The notes under the pieces were generated by a model that worked only from the letters and a program-made list of their open reading frames with translations, had not been told where the DNA came from and made no database searches. This document shows positions 42,007 to 50,731 of a stretch of 64,000 bases of DNA, in pieces. The stretch covers positions 1 to 64,000 of the forward strand of contig NZ_FQZK01000012.1 in assembly GCF_900141985.1 (NCBI RefSeq), written 5' to 3'. The DNA is from Nocardiopsis flavescens. Lineage in GTDB: Bacteria > Actinomycetota > Actinomycetes > Streptosporangiales > Streptosporangiaceae. Both the position numbers and the translations under genes were made by a program. Numbering within the stretch: position 1 is the stretch's first letter; every line of letters begins with the position of its first letter.

Positions 42007-42705
42007 ATGAAGGTGTGCGTCATCGGTGCCTCGGGCAAACTCGGGCGGTACATGGTCCGGCACGCGCTGGACCGCGGATACGAGGTCGTCGGCGTCTGCC
42101 GCGAGCGCAGCGTCCCCAAGCTCGCGGACTTCGCCGACCGCATCACGGTCGTCCCGGGGGACACCGACGACCGCGAGGCGGTCCGGCGGGCCGTCGCCGG
42201 GTGCGGCGGGGTGCTGACCGTGCTGGCGCCCTGGGGGGTGCGGCAGTACTCGTCGGGCACGGCGCAGGCCGTGCTCGACCACGCCGAACCCGGTGCGCGG
42301 CTGGTGTTCTCGTGCGGCTGGCACGTCCCCCGCGACGACCGGGACCGCTACACCCGGCTGTTCAGGGCGACCGTCCGCGTGACCGCCTGGCTGGCCCGGC
42401 TCGTGCGCGCCGTCGAGATCGACGACCAGCTGGAGGCCGCCCGGCGGATCTACGCCAGCGGCCTGCGGTGGACCCTCGTCCGGGGGAGCGACCTGGAGGA
42501 GGGCGAGAGCCGGGGGCTCCCGGTGTGGAGCCGCCACGTGGGCGACCCGGTTCTCGCGAGCAACAGGACCCGCCGGGTGGACTTCGCGCTGTTCATGGTG
42601 GAGGCGCTCACCGACGATGCGCTGGTGGGCGAGGCCCCGGCCATCGTCGGCCGCGACACCCCCAGCGCCCTCGCCCACGCCGGGGAGGCCGGCGGGCGCG
42701 CGTAA
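42007..42705 (+). CDS. NAD(P)-binding (NmrA/SDR-like) oxidoreductase
   Basis: A 232-residue Rossmann-fold protein with a GASGKLG dinucleotide motif at residues 7-13 and the acidic/basic end of strand 2 (VVGVCRERS). It belongs to the atypical SDR/NmrA-like group without a clear YxxxK pair. It is the likely target of the divergent TetR through the double operator. Substrate unknown; in related loci such enzymes detoxify or modify aromatic compounds. Confidence 0.88.
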   Translation: MKVCVIGASGKLGRYMVRHALDRGYEVVGVCRERSVPKLADFADRITVVPGDTDDREAVRRAVAGCGGVLTVLAPWGVRQYSSGTAQAVLDHAEPGARLVFSCGWHVPRDDRDRYTRLFRATVRVTAWLARLVRAVEIDDQLEAARRIYASGLRWTLVRGSDLEEGESRGLPVWSRHVGDPVLASNRTRRVDFALFMVEALTDDALVGEAPAIVGRDTPSALAHAGEAGGRA

Positions 42706-42723
42706 CGGCGGCCGGGCGCCGGC

Positions 42724-43590
42724 TCACCCGGCGGCCGAGAGCGCCGCCGCCACCGACTCCGGGGCGGCGGGCAGCAGGGGCAGCCGCACGTCCGGAGTGG
42801 GGATCTCGCCCCTGGCGTGCAGGACCCCCTTGATCACCGTGGGGTTGGGCTCCGCGAACAGCCGCAGGGAGAGCGGGGCCAGGCGGTGCCCGAGGGCGCG
42901 CGCCGCGGCGGCGTCGCCGTCCCGCCAGGCGGGCACCAGCCGGGCGAAGCCGGCGGTGTCCACCAGGGCCGCGGCCAGGATCCCGCCGTGGGCGCCCAGC
43001 GCCAGCAGCGGCGAGATGTACGGGTCGTCTCCGCCCAGCACCGAGAACCCGGCGGGCGGGTCGGCCAGCAGCTCCACGATGTCGGCGCCGATCCCGCCGG
43101 TCGCGGACTTGAGCCCGGCGACGCCGGGGATCGCGGCGAGGCCGCGCAGGGCCCCGACCGACAGGTGCTGGCCGGTGCGGTAGGGGATGTCGTAGACGAC
43201 CAGGGGCACCGGGCTCAGCGCGGCCAGGCGCGAGAAGTGGGCGAGGACCCCGGCCTCCCCGGGGCGGACGAACGGGGGGACCACCGCCAGCGCGGCGGCG
43301 ACCTCCGGCCGCCCGCCCAGCCGGTGCAGCGCCCCGGCCGAGTCCGCGCCCACCAGCAGCGGCGCCCCGTTCTCCCGGCAGACCCGGGCCGCCACCCCGA
43401 CCACGGCCTCCTTCTCCGCGTCCGTCAGCGAGCCGGGCTCCCCCGTGGTGCCGAGCGCGACCAGGCCGGTGGCGCCGTCCGCGAGCAGCCGCCGGGCCAG
43501 CCGCTCCAGTGCGTCGGCGGCCACCCCGCCGGAGGCGGTGAACGGGGTGACCAGGGGGACGAAGAGACCGTTGAGTGTCATGACAGCCAT
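42724..43590 (-). CDS. DapA/NAL-superfamily class I aldolase
   Basis: A 288-residue TIM-barrel lyase of the dihydrodipicolinate synthase/N-acetylneuraminate lyase superfamily. Schiff-base K161 in GLKSATG, Y133/Y137 in YDIPYRTG and the substrate loop GTTGEPGSLT (47-56) are intact. The pathway DapA is usually encoded with dapB or tRNA-processing genes; this stand-alone copy beside a LysR regulator is more likely catabolic. Starts at 43590 or 43581. Confidence 0.92.
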   Translation of the reverse strand: MAVMTLNGLFVPLVTPFTASGGVAADALERLARRLLADGATGLVALGTTGEPGSLTDAEKEAVVGVAARVCRENGAPLLVGADSAGALHRLGGRPEVAAALAVVPPFVRPGEAGVLAHFSRLAALSPVPLVVYDIPYRTGQHLSVGALRGLAAIPGVAGLKSATGGIGADIVELLADPPAGFSVLGGDDPYISPLLALGAHGGILAAALVDTAGFARLVPAWRDGDAAAARALGHRLAPLSLRLFAEPNPTVIKGVLHARGEIPTPDVRLPLLPAAPESVAAALSAAG

Positions 43591-43652
43591 CGTGGCGCGG
43601 AGAAAAGTGAAGCACCAGTTCCGATTGCTGAAGACATACGTAAGCTGAGCTG

Positions 43653-44582
43653 ATGTTCGACATCCGCCGCCTGCGGCTGCTCCGCGACCTGGACCGGCTC
43701 GGCACCATCGCCGCCGTGGCCCGGGCCCACACCTGCACGCCGTCCGCCGTGTCCCAGCAGCTCGCGGCGCTCCAGCGGGAGGCCGGGGTCCCGCTGCTGG
43801 AGCGCCGGGGCCGCGGCGTCGCGCTCACCCCGGTGGGCGTCGCGCTCGCCGGGCACACCGAGGCCGTGCTCGCGGCGCTGGAGGCGGCCTCGGCGACCGT
43901 CGCGGCGGCGCGGACCGGCCTGACCGGGACCGTGCGCATCGGCGCGTTCCCGACCGCCGTGCACACCCTGCTCCCGGGGGCGCTGGTCGCGCTGGGCCGC
44001 GACCACCCGGGGCTCGACCTGTCCGTCACCGAGCTCGACCCGGCCGCGGTCCCCGAAGCGCTGCGCGAGCACCGGCTCGACGTCGCACTGCTGCACGACT
44101 ACGACCTGGCCCCCGTTGAACCCGACCCGGCGCTGGACTCCGCGCCCCTGCTGGACGAGACGGTCTTCCTCGCGGTCCCGGAGGAGGACGCGGCGCGGGA
44201 CGCCGCGGCGTCCGCGGACCCGGTCGCCGGGTTCGGGGACGCGGACTGGATCGTGGGGTCGCCGGGCACCCTCTGCCACACCGTCGCCGTGCGGGCCTGC
44301 CTGGCGGCGGGTTTCGCGCCGCGGATACGCCACCGCGTGGACGACTTCTCCGCCGTGCTGACGCTGGTCGCGGCGGGCCGGGGCGTGGCCCTGGTACCGC
44401 GGCTGGGTGTCGGCCGCCTCCCGGACGGGGTGCGCCTGCTGCCGCTGGCCGCGCGGCGCAGGACCCGGATCGCCCACCGGCGCGGGGCGGGCGGGCACCC
44501 CGCGGTCGCGGCCTGCGTACGGGCCGTCCGCGCCGCGACCGCCGCCCACCTGGAGGCCGGGGCGGGCGCGGGCGCCGACTGA
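43653..44582 (+). CDS. LysR-family regulator
   Basis: A 309-residue LysR protein with winged helix-turn-helix 1-60 (MFDIRRLRLLRDLDRLGTIA, then ARAHTCTPSAVSQQLAALQRE) and substrate-binding domain about 90-300. Divergent from the DapA-like gene with a 62-base gap, so control of that enzyme is expected. Confidence 0.93.
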   Translation: MFDIRRLRLLRDLDRLGTIAAVARAHTCTPSAVSQQLAALQREAGVPLLERRGRGVALTPVGVALAGHTEAVLAALEAASATVAAARTGLTGTVRIGAFPTAVHTLLPGALVALGRDHPGLDLSVTELDPAAVPEALREHRLDVALLHDYDLAPVEPDPALDSAPLLDETVFLAVPEEDAARDAAASADPVAGFGDADWIVGSPGTLCHTVAVRACLAAGFAPRIRHRVDDFSAVLTLVAAGRGVALVPRLGVGRLPDGVRLLPLAARRRTRIAHRRGAGGHPAVAACVRAVRAATAAHLEAGAGAGAD

Positions 44583-44669
44583 CCGGCCGGTTCCGGCGCG
44601 GTGACCGCTGACGTTCGCCGGGTTCGCGGCACGCCGGACGGGCGCCGCCGGATGCGCGCCGCCGGGTGG

Positions 44670-45115
44670 TCACCGGGCTCCAGCGCGTCCGCTCCCCGGG
44701 ACAGGACCTGTTCGCCCACCGGGCGGGGGCGGCCGGCACGACGTGGGCGGCGACGACCTCAACGCCCACCTGCGCGAGGTCGCCGGGCGGGACCACACCG
44801 TCAAGGAGTTCCGCACCCGGCCACGCCACCGTCCCGGCCGCCGTCGGCGCGGCGGTCGCGCTCCCCGCCGCCGGGGGCCGGGTTCCGGGCCCGAGGCCCA
44901 CGTGGTCCGCGAGGCGGCCCACCGCCTCGGCGACACCGGGGCGGTGGCGCGCGAGTCCTACATCGACCCCGGGGCCTTCCGGCTCTACGAGCGGGGGGGG
45001 TGACGGTCGCGGACGCGCTGCCCGACCCGGGGGGCGGGGTCCGCACGGGGGAGCCCGCCGCCCAGGGGGAGCGGAGGAGGCGGTGCCGCACATGCTCGAC
45101 GAGCACGGCCGAGCC
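44670..45115 (+). pseudogene. Degenerate type IB (poxvirus-like) DNA topoisomerase C-terminal half
   Basis: Fragments of an actinobacterial topoisomerase IB appear in two frames: DDLNAHLREVAG and TVKEFRT in one; ATVPAAVGAAVALPAAGG (replacing the usual FRTW.ATV.AA helix) in another; then HRLGDTGAVARESYIDPGAF, including the catalytic-type Tyr, back in the first. A run of eight G (44993-45000) leads directly into a stop, while the expected C-terminal sequence continues in a further frame. At least two frameshifts and no N-terminal half mean it cannot encode an active enzyme. Confidence 0.7.
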
Positions 45116-45127
45116 CCGCCGGGGGTC

Positions 45128-45613
45128 CTACCTGTCGGCGTCGGCGAGGGCCGCGCGGACGGCGTGGGGGAGCCGCTCCTCCAGGAAGCGCGCCATGTCC
45201 TCCTCCTCGCGCAGGACGCCGGTCAGCCGGACCGCGACCTCCTCCTCGCCCAGGGCGCGGGCGGCGGCGATGAGCGCCCGGTAGGACGCGATCTCGAAGT
45301 GCTCGGCCGCATAGTCGGCGAGGGCGTTCTTGACCAGGGTGTCGCCGGCGGGCTTGTTCGCCACGCCCTGGACGGTCCCCATCATCTCGGCGAAGAGGGT
45401 TTTCACCTTGGAGACCTTGCCCCCGAGGGCCTCCACACACGACCGCACCGTCTCGGCCTGGCGCCGCGTCTCCTCGATGTGGCGCTGGATCCGGGCGTGC
45501 ACCTCGGGCTCGCCCTCGGCGTCCTTGAGGTGCCTCTTCAGGGTGTCCTCCAGGGAGCGCTCCATCGCGTAGGCGTCGTTGAGCCAGGCGATCAGCAGTT
45601 CTCGGCTCGTCAT
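45128..45613 (-). CDS. DUF892 (YciE/YciF-like) ferritin-like protein
   Basis: A 161-residue four-helix-bundle protein of the DUF892 family. Helix 1 is LLIAWLNDAYAMERSLEDTL; metal-type Glu/His residues recur (HARIQRHIEETRRQAETV; YAAEHFEIASYRAL; EEEVAVRLTGVLREEEDMA). Relatives bind di-iron or manganese and are stress-induced. ATG 45613 follows AGAGGAG. Confidence 0.93.
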   Translation of the reverse strand: MTSRELLIAWLNDAYAMERSLEDTLKRHLKDAEGEPEVHARIQRHIEETRRQAETVRSCVEALGGKVSKVKTLFAEMMGTVQGVANKPAGDTLVKNALADYAAEHFEIASYRALIAAARALGEEEVAVRLTGVLREEEDMARFLEERLPHAVRAALADADR

Positions 45614-45814
45614 GGCATCTCCTCTTGTCGTGTTTTCTCCCGTCCTTCGGGGCCTGCGCCTACCCGGGGCGGTACACGGCAAACGACGCCTGGTGAGGGG
45701 GTGTGCGCGCACGGCGACGGGGGCCGGCCGGGCGGTCGCCGCGCCGCGGGGCCCGCCCGCGGCGCGGCGACCCCGGCATGTATGGGCCGGGACCGGGAGG
45801 GTAGTCGCCCGCCC

Positions 45815-46672
45815 ATGAGACTCGGTGAGCGCATCCGCAGGATCGAACGCGACGACCGGCTGGACCCGGCGGTCGCCCGCCTGGACGGGGCGGCCGGACT
45901 CCTTCCCTCCGGGAGGGTGCGCGACCTGCTGCACGGGGTCTGGCTCGGCCATCCCGTCCACCCGATCATGGTGCACCTGCCGATCGGCACCTGGACGGCC
46001 GCGGTCCTGCTCGACCTGCTGCCCGGCGAGCACGCGCGGGAGTCGCGCCTGCTGATCGGGCTGGGCCTGCTGAGCGCCGCGCCCGCCGCGGTCGCCGGCC
46101 TGGCCGACTGGTCGCGGATGCACGAGCGGCAGCGGCGCACGGGAGTGGTCCACGCCGCCGCCAACGGCGTCGGCACCCTGCTGTTCGGGGCCTCCTGGCT
46201 GGCCCGCACCCGTGGCCGCCAGGGGTGGGGCAGGGCCCTGGCCCTGGCGGCGACGGGCGCCGTCGGCGTCGGCGGGATGCTCGGCGGCCACATCTCCTAC
46301 CACCGCGCGGGCGGAGCCAACAGCGCCGACCACCTCATCGACCTGGTGCCCGGGGGCTGGAGCGACCTGGGCCCGTTGGAGGCGTTCCCGCAGGGGAGCC
46401 CGGGGCGGGCGGACGCCGGCGGCGTCCCCGTCGTGGTCGTGCGCACCGGGGAGGGGGTGTCCGCGCTGCTGGGCACGTGCCCCCACATGGGAGCGCCCCT
46501 GGCGGAGGGCGACCTGGTCGACGGGTGCGTGCGCTGCCCCTGGCACGGCAGCGAGTTCCGCGTGGACGACGGGAGCGTCGTGCGCGGTCCCGCCACCGCT
46601 CCGCCCGAGGTCCTGGAGACGTCCGTGGTGGACGGCCGGCTCATGGTCCGCGCGCCCGCGGCCCACTACTAG
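45815..46672 (+). CDS. Rieske [2Fe-2S] protein fused to a DUF2231 membrane domain
   Basis: A 285-residue fusion. Residues 45-160 form a DUF2231 membrane domain with four helices (LGHPVHPIMVHLPIGTWTAAV near 44-64 with its conserved HPxxVHxP). Residues about 195-282 are a Rieske domain with both cluster motifs, CPHMGAPL and CPWHG. This combination occurs in actinobacteria and is probably a membrane electron-transfer module of unknown partner. Confidence 0.93.
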   Translation: MRLGERIRRIERDDRLDPAVARLDGAAGLLPSGRVRDLLHGVWLGHPVHPIMVHLPIGTWTAAVLLDLLPGEHARESRLLIGLGLLSAAPAAVAGLADWSRMHERQRRTGVVHAAANGVGTLLFGASWLARTRGRQGWGRALALAATGAVGVGGMLGGHISYHRAGGANSADHLIDLVPGGWSDLGPLEAFPQGSPGRADAGGVPVVVVRTGEGVSALLGTCPHMGAPLAEGDLVDGCVRCPWHGSEFRVDDGSVVRGPATAPPEVLETSVVDGRLMVRAPAAHY

Positions 46673-46865
46673 AGCGCACTCCGCGGATACGCCGCGGCGC
46701 CGCAGGCCCCGGGGCCGGGGCCGGCCCGTCGGCGGACCGTGGCTCCGCCCCGGCGCCGCGCCCCGCGGAGCCCCGCCGGACCCTGCCCGCGGTGGAGGCC
46801 GCGGCCACCGCGCCGTCCGGCCGCGGCGGTCCCCGGCCCGGCACCGGCACCGGCCCCCTCCGGCA

Positions 46866-46899
46866 CCGACGAAAGTCGGCCGTGCGACCGACGAAAATC
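46866..46899. promoter_or_regulatory. Tandem CCGACGAAA-type elements in the 46673-47064 intergenic region
   Basis: CCGACGAAAGTCG (46866-46878) and CCGACGAAAATC (46888-46899) start 22 bases apart, two helical turns, on the same strand. The first is identical to 32142-32154. They lie 166 bases upstream of the small membrane-protein gene. The rest of this 390-base gap holds no gene. Confidence 0.45.
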
Positions 46900-47064
46900 A
46901 CGGGTCCGGCGACCCGGTGCCGTCGAAGGCGACGCCGCGAAGCGTCCCGTGGACGGATGTGCCGGCGCAGGTCGCGAACCTAGCATCGGAGGTGTTCCGG
47001 TGCTTGGGCGGCGGGACGGCGGCCGGGCACCGAGCGCGGTCGCGGCGGACGGAAGGGAACGGAC

Positions 47065-47307
47065 ATGGACCTGCTCACGCTCGCACAGGCGACCCCCGGG
47101 GAGACGGCGCTCGCCGCGTTCGGACTCACGGCGGTCCTGGTGGTGGCGGTGGCCGCGGCCGTGTTCGTCATCGCGGCGGTCATCAGCATCGTCGCCTCCC
47201 GGCTGGACCTGGGGATGAAGTTCGTCTGGCTGGTCTTCGTCGTCATCGCGCCCTTCATCGGGTCCATCCTCTGGTTCCTCGTGGGCCGCGGCCGGGTGCC
47301 CGCCTGA
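47065..47307 (+). CDS. Small membrane protein, PLDc_N-like
   Basis: An 80-residue protein with two membrane helices (about 16-43 and 50-72) in the PLDc_N pattern: hydrophobic helix, a short polar turn (SRLDLGMKFVW), then FVVIAPFIGSILWFLVGR. Such proteins are small membrane subunits or immunity-like proteins of unknown function. Followed by a strong terminator. Confidence 0.85.
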   Translation: MDLLTLAQATPGETALAAFGLTAVLVVAVAAAVFVIAAVISIVASRLDLGMKFVWLVFVVIAPFIGSILWFLVGRGRVPA

Positions 47308-47322
47308 CCGCCCCGACCCACG

Positions 47323-47370
47323 GCGAAGGCCCGGACACGCCCCTCGGGGGCGGCGTGTCCGGGCCTTCGC
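47323..47370. terminator. Bidirectional terminator with a perfect 19-bp stem
   Basis: GCGAAGGCCCGGACACGCC (47323-47341) pairs exactly with 47352-47370 around a 10-base loop, between convergent genes ending at 47307 and 47381. Confidence 0.9.
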
Positions 47371-47380
47371 GCGCGGTGCG

Positions 47381-49834
47381 TCAGCTCCGCTCGGCGGTGC
47401 TGTCGGCCAGCTCCGGCTCGGACTCGGTCCCCTTCTCCGCCTCCTGCGCGTGCAGGTGGCGGTTCTCCAGGGAGGCGCCCTCCACGTCGATGTCGGGCAG
47501 CAGCCGGTCCAGCCAGCGGGGCAGCCACCAGGCGGCGTCGCCCGCCAGGTGCATGAGCGCCGGGACCAGCAGCATCCGCACGACGAACGCGTCGATGAGC
47601 ACGCCGAAGGCGAGCGCGAAGCCGATCGAGCTGATCATCACCGAGTGCGAGAACACGAACCCGCCGAACACCGAGATCATGATGATCGCCGCGGCCGTCA
47701 CCACCGAGCGCCCGGCCCGGAAGCCCTGCACCACGGCGGTGCGGGAGGGCGCGCCGTGCACGAACGCCTCGCGCATGCCCGTGCCGATGAAGAGCATGTA
47801 GTCCATCGCCAGGCCGAACAGGATGCCGGCCAGGATGGTGGGCAGGAAGTTCAGCACCGGACCGCTGTTCTCCAGCCCGATGAGGCCGCCCAGCCACCCC
47901 CACTGGTAGACGGCCACCACGCCGCCCAGCGACGCGAAGAACGACAGGATGAACCCGAGCGTGGCCACGACCGGCACGAACACCGACCGGAACACCAGCA
48001 GCAGGATCACCAGCGACATGCCCACGACCACGGTCAGGTAGGTCGGCAGCGCGTCGTTGAGGGTCTCGGAGATGTCGATGTTCCCGCTGGCCACACCGGC
48101 GACCCCCAGCACCCCGGTGCCCTTGATCGGCTCCAGTTCCCGCAGGTTGTGCACGAGCCGCTCGGTGGACTCGCTGGTGGGCCCGTCCACCGGGACCACC
48201 TGGAAGGCGGCGTAGGCGAAGTCGTCGGAGGTCGCGATCGGCGCCACGGCCGCCACGTCGTCGAAGGCGTAGATCTCCTCGGCGATCAGCGCCTGGTCCC
48301 GCTCGGCGTTCAGCTCGGCGGACTCCTCGTCGGGGCCGCCGGTGAGGCGCCCGATCACCAGCAGGGTGCCGTTGCTCCCGGCGTTGAACTCCTCCTCCAC
48401 GATGGTGTGCGCCCGGTACTGGGTGGAGTCGGTGGGCTCGGAGGAGCCGTCGGGCATGCCCAGCCGCAGGTCGAGGGCGGGCAGGGCGACGACCACCAGG
48501 GCGGCCACGGCGACGGCGGCCCGCAGCAGGGCGGAGCCGTTCGACATCGGCCGCACCGCCTCCGCCGCGGTCGCCCCGCCCGCGGACGCGCGCTCGGCGA
48601 GGCGGGCGCGCTCGCGGCGCGACAGGATGCTCGCGCCGATCAGCGACAGCAGCGCCGGGACCAGGGTGACCGCGACGATGACGGCGATGGCGATGGCCAC
48701 GGCACCCATGGTGCCCATGAGCCCCAGGAAGCCGATGCCGGTGAGGTTCAGGCCCAGCAGCGCGATGAGAACGGTCGTCCCGGCGAACACCACCGCGTTG
48801 CCCGCGGTCCCGTTGGCCAGGCCGATGGACTCCTGGACCTCCACGCCCTGCTTGAGCTGGCGCCGGTGGCGGTTGATGATGAACAGCGCGTAGTCGATGC
48901 CCACGGCCAGGCCCAGCATCAGGCCCAGGATCGGCGTCACGGACGCCATCTCCAGCACCCCGGACAGGGACATCGCGACCAGGGTGGCGATGCCGACGCC
49001 GACCAGCGCGGTCAGCAGCGGCAGCCCCGCGCCCACCAGGGTCCCCAGCATCACCACCAGGACGACGGCGGCCACGACCACGCCGACCACCTCGGCCGGG
49101 CCGAACAGGGTGGGCAGGCTCTGGGCCAGGTCGCTGTTGAAGTCCACGGTGGTGCCGGGGACCGGGTCGCCCTCGAAGACCGCCATCACGGCGTCGCGGG
49201 TCTCCTGGGGGACGTCCATCTGCTGGTCGGTGAACGCGATCATCACCATGGCGGTGTCGCCGTCCTCGGACACCATGCCCAGCTCGGAGGACATCTCCAT
49301 CAGGGCCTCGCCCTGCTCGATCCTCTCCATGCCCGCGTCGAGCTCGGCCTGCTGGCCCTCGAACGCGCCGGCGGTCTGCTCCAGGGTCCCGTCGGCCTCG
49401 GCCGCGGCGCGGGCCGCGTCGAGCAGCTCCTGCCCGGCCTCGGCCTCCTCGCGGCCCTCTTCGAGCTCGGCGGCGCCCTCGGCGCGCTCGACCTCGGTGG
49501 CGAACGGGTCGACCGCCTCGGAGACGCCCGGCAGGTCGGCCGCCCGCTCCGCGCGGTCGACGATCGCCTCCCGCTGCTCGTCGGTGAGCTCCGAGCCGTC
49601 CTCGGTCCGGTAGACCACGGCCCCCGAGCCGCCGTCCATGCCGGAGAACTCCTGTGCCAGGAGCTGGGTCACCTCGTCGGTGGGCGTGCCGGGGATGGAG
49701 AAGCCACCCTCCAGCTCGCCGGAGAAGAGGAAGAACGCGGCGCCGGACGCCACGAGCAGTGACACCCAGATCGCGATGACGGTGCGGGCGCGGTGTGCGC
49801 TCGCCCGCCCGAGTCTGTAGAGCAGTTCAGCCAT
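47381..49834 (-). CDS. MMPL-family RND-type membrane transporter
   Basis: An 817-residue exporter of the MMPL group with the expected two-half design: helix 1 near 17-38, a first extracytoplasmic domain (about 40-230; unusually rich in Glu/Ala heptads around 100-190), helices 2-6 (about 235-410), helix 7 (about 440), a second extracytoplasmic domain (about 460-610) and helices 8-12 (to about 780). AVGIDYALFIINRHRR carries the conserved Asp-Tyr pair, repeated as AMDYMLFIGTGMRE. Family members export lipids or drugs using proton motive force. It follows the TetR gene in one operon. Confidence 0.95.
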   Translation of the reverse strand: MAELLYRLGRASAHRARTVIAIWVSLLVASGAAFFLFSGELEGGFSIPGTPTDEVTQLLAQEFSGMDGGSGAVVYRTEDGSELTDEQREAIVDRAERAADLPGVSEAVDPFATEVERAEGAAELEEGREEAEAGQELLDAARAAAEADGTLEQTAGAFEGQQAELDAGMERIEQGEALMEMSSELGMVSEDGDTAMVMIAFTDQQMDVPQETRDAVMAVFEGDPVPGTTVDFNSDLAQSLPTLFGPAEVVGVVVAAVVLVVMLGTLVGAGLPLLTALVGVGIATLVAMSLSGVLEMASVTPILGLMLGLAVGIDYALFIINRHRRQLKQGVEVQESIGLANGTAGNAVVFAGTTVLIALLGLNLTGIGFLGLMGTMGAVAIAIAVIVAVTLVPALLSLIGASILSRRERARLAERASAGGATAAEAVRPMSNGSALLRAAVAVAALVVVALPALDLRLGMPDGSSEPTDSTQYRAHTIVEEEFNAGSNGTLLVIGRLTGGPDEESAELNAERDQALIAEEIYAFDDVAAVAPIATSDDFAYAAFQVVPVDGPTSESTERLVHNLRELEPIKGTGVLGVAGVASGNIDISETLNDALPTYLTVVVGMSLVILLLVFRSVFVPVVATLGFILSFFASLGGVVAVYQWGWLGGLIGLENSGPVLNFLPTILAGILFGLAMDYMLFIGTGMREAFVHGAPSRTAVVQGFRAGRSVVTAAAIIMISVFGGFVFSHSVMISSIGFALAFGVLIDAFVVRMLLVPALMHLAGDAAWWLPRWLDRLLPDIDVEGASLENRHLHAQEAEKGTESEPELADSTAERS

Positions 49835-49898
49835 GAATGTGCCTTCGCCGAAGGTGAGGAGAGCAGGGAGGGGGCCCGGGGGGAGGAGCGCGGTGCGC

Positions 49899-50561
49899 TC
49901 AGGCCGTGCGGATCGAGCCGTAGCCGTCGCGGGTGACGGAGAGGATGCGCTCCAGGAGCGCGGACCAGACCCGGCGTGATTCGTCGTCCAGGGAGCCGCC
50001 GGTGATCTGCTCCCAGTGGCCGACGATGACCGCGCCGCCGCCGATGATCGCGCCGCACATGAGGTCGACCACGAGGGGGTCGGCCTGCGGGTGGCGGCGC
50101 AGCACGATGGCCGACAGCCGGGTGCCCACGTCGGTCATCGCCAGTTCGAACAGCGCCGCCCGGCTGGCCGAGGGCGTGTCGCCCCCCTGCCGGACGAAGT
50201 GTTTGAGCCGGGTGATGGGGGTGAGCAGGTCGGTGCCGCGGATGGCGTCGGCCAGTGAGTCGAAGATGTTCGCCGCGTCGTCGTCGCCGTCCGGCGCCGC
50301 GTCGAGATTGGCGCCGATGCCGTCGACGATCTCCTCCAGCATGCGGCCGAACACCTCGAGGAGGATGTCGTCCAGCGAGCGGAAGTGGTTGAACACGGTC
50401 CGCCGGGAGACGTCGGCGCGCTCGGCGAGCCGGTCGACGGTGAACCCGGTGTCCCCGCGCTCGGCCGTCAGCGCGGCGGCGGCGTCGACGATGGCCCGGC
50501 GGTGGCGGGACTTGAGGGCCTCGCGCCGGTCGGCCGGGGGTGGGTCGGGACGAACTTTCAC
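49899..50561 (-). CDS. TetR-family repressor of the MMPL operon
   Basis: A 220-residue TetR protein with HTH about 20-66 (AIVDAAAALTAERGDTGFTV, ERADVSRRTVFNHFRSLDDI) and a ligand-binding domain to 215. It starts at GTG 50561, 23 bases from two tandem palindromes, and is 64 bases ahead of the MMPL gene, so it probably represses itself and the exporter. Confidence 0.93.
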   Translation of the reverse strand: MKVRPDPPPADRREALKSRHRRAIVDAAAALTAERGDTGFTVDRLAERADVSRRTVFNHFRSLDDILLEVFGRMLEEIVDGIGANLDAAPDGDDDAANIFDSLADAIRGTDLLTPITRLKHFVRQGGDTPSASRAALFELAMTDVGTRLSAIVLRRHPQADPLVVDLMCGAIIGGGAVIVGHWEQITGGSLDDESRRVWSALLERILSVTRDGYGSIRTA

Positions 50562-50583
50562 GGTTCCACGCTAGGCACCCGGG

Positions 50584-50612
50584 TGCACTGAGTGCAACGA
50601 CGCACTGAGTGC
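50584..50612. promoter_or_regulatory. Tandem TetR operators
   Basis: TGCACT-G-AGTGCA (50584-50596) and GCACT-G-AGTGC (50602-50612), two palindromes of the same sequence with centres 17 bases apart, directly upstream of the TetR-MMPL operon. Confidence 0.8.
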
Positions 50613-50731
50613 ACCATGTCACATTCGCCGGATTCGGGCTTGACGCGAGGTGTGCGGCATACGTTCTCCCCGCTGTCGGTGCCCGCCCCTAGCCTTCCGG
50701 GAAAGGACACGGGGCGAGCGGAGGAGGCGGC

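Noticed and set aside
47450..49762. Plus-strand 770-codon open frame opposite the MMPL gene
   Set aside because: His/Arg/Asp-rich shadow sequence with no domain; the minus-strand MMPL transporter explains the region.
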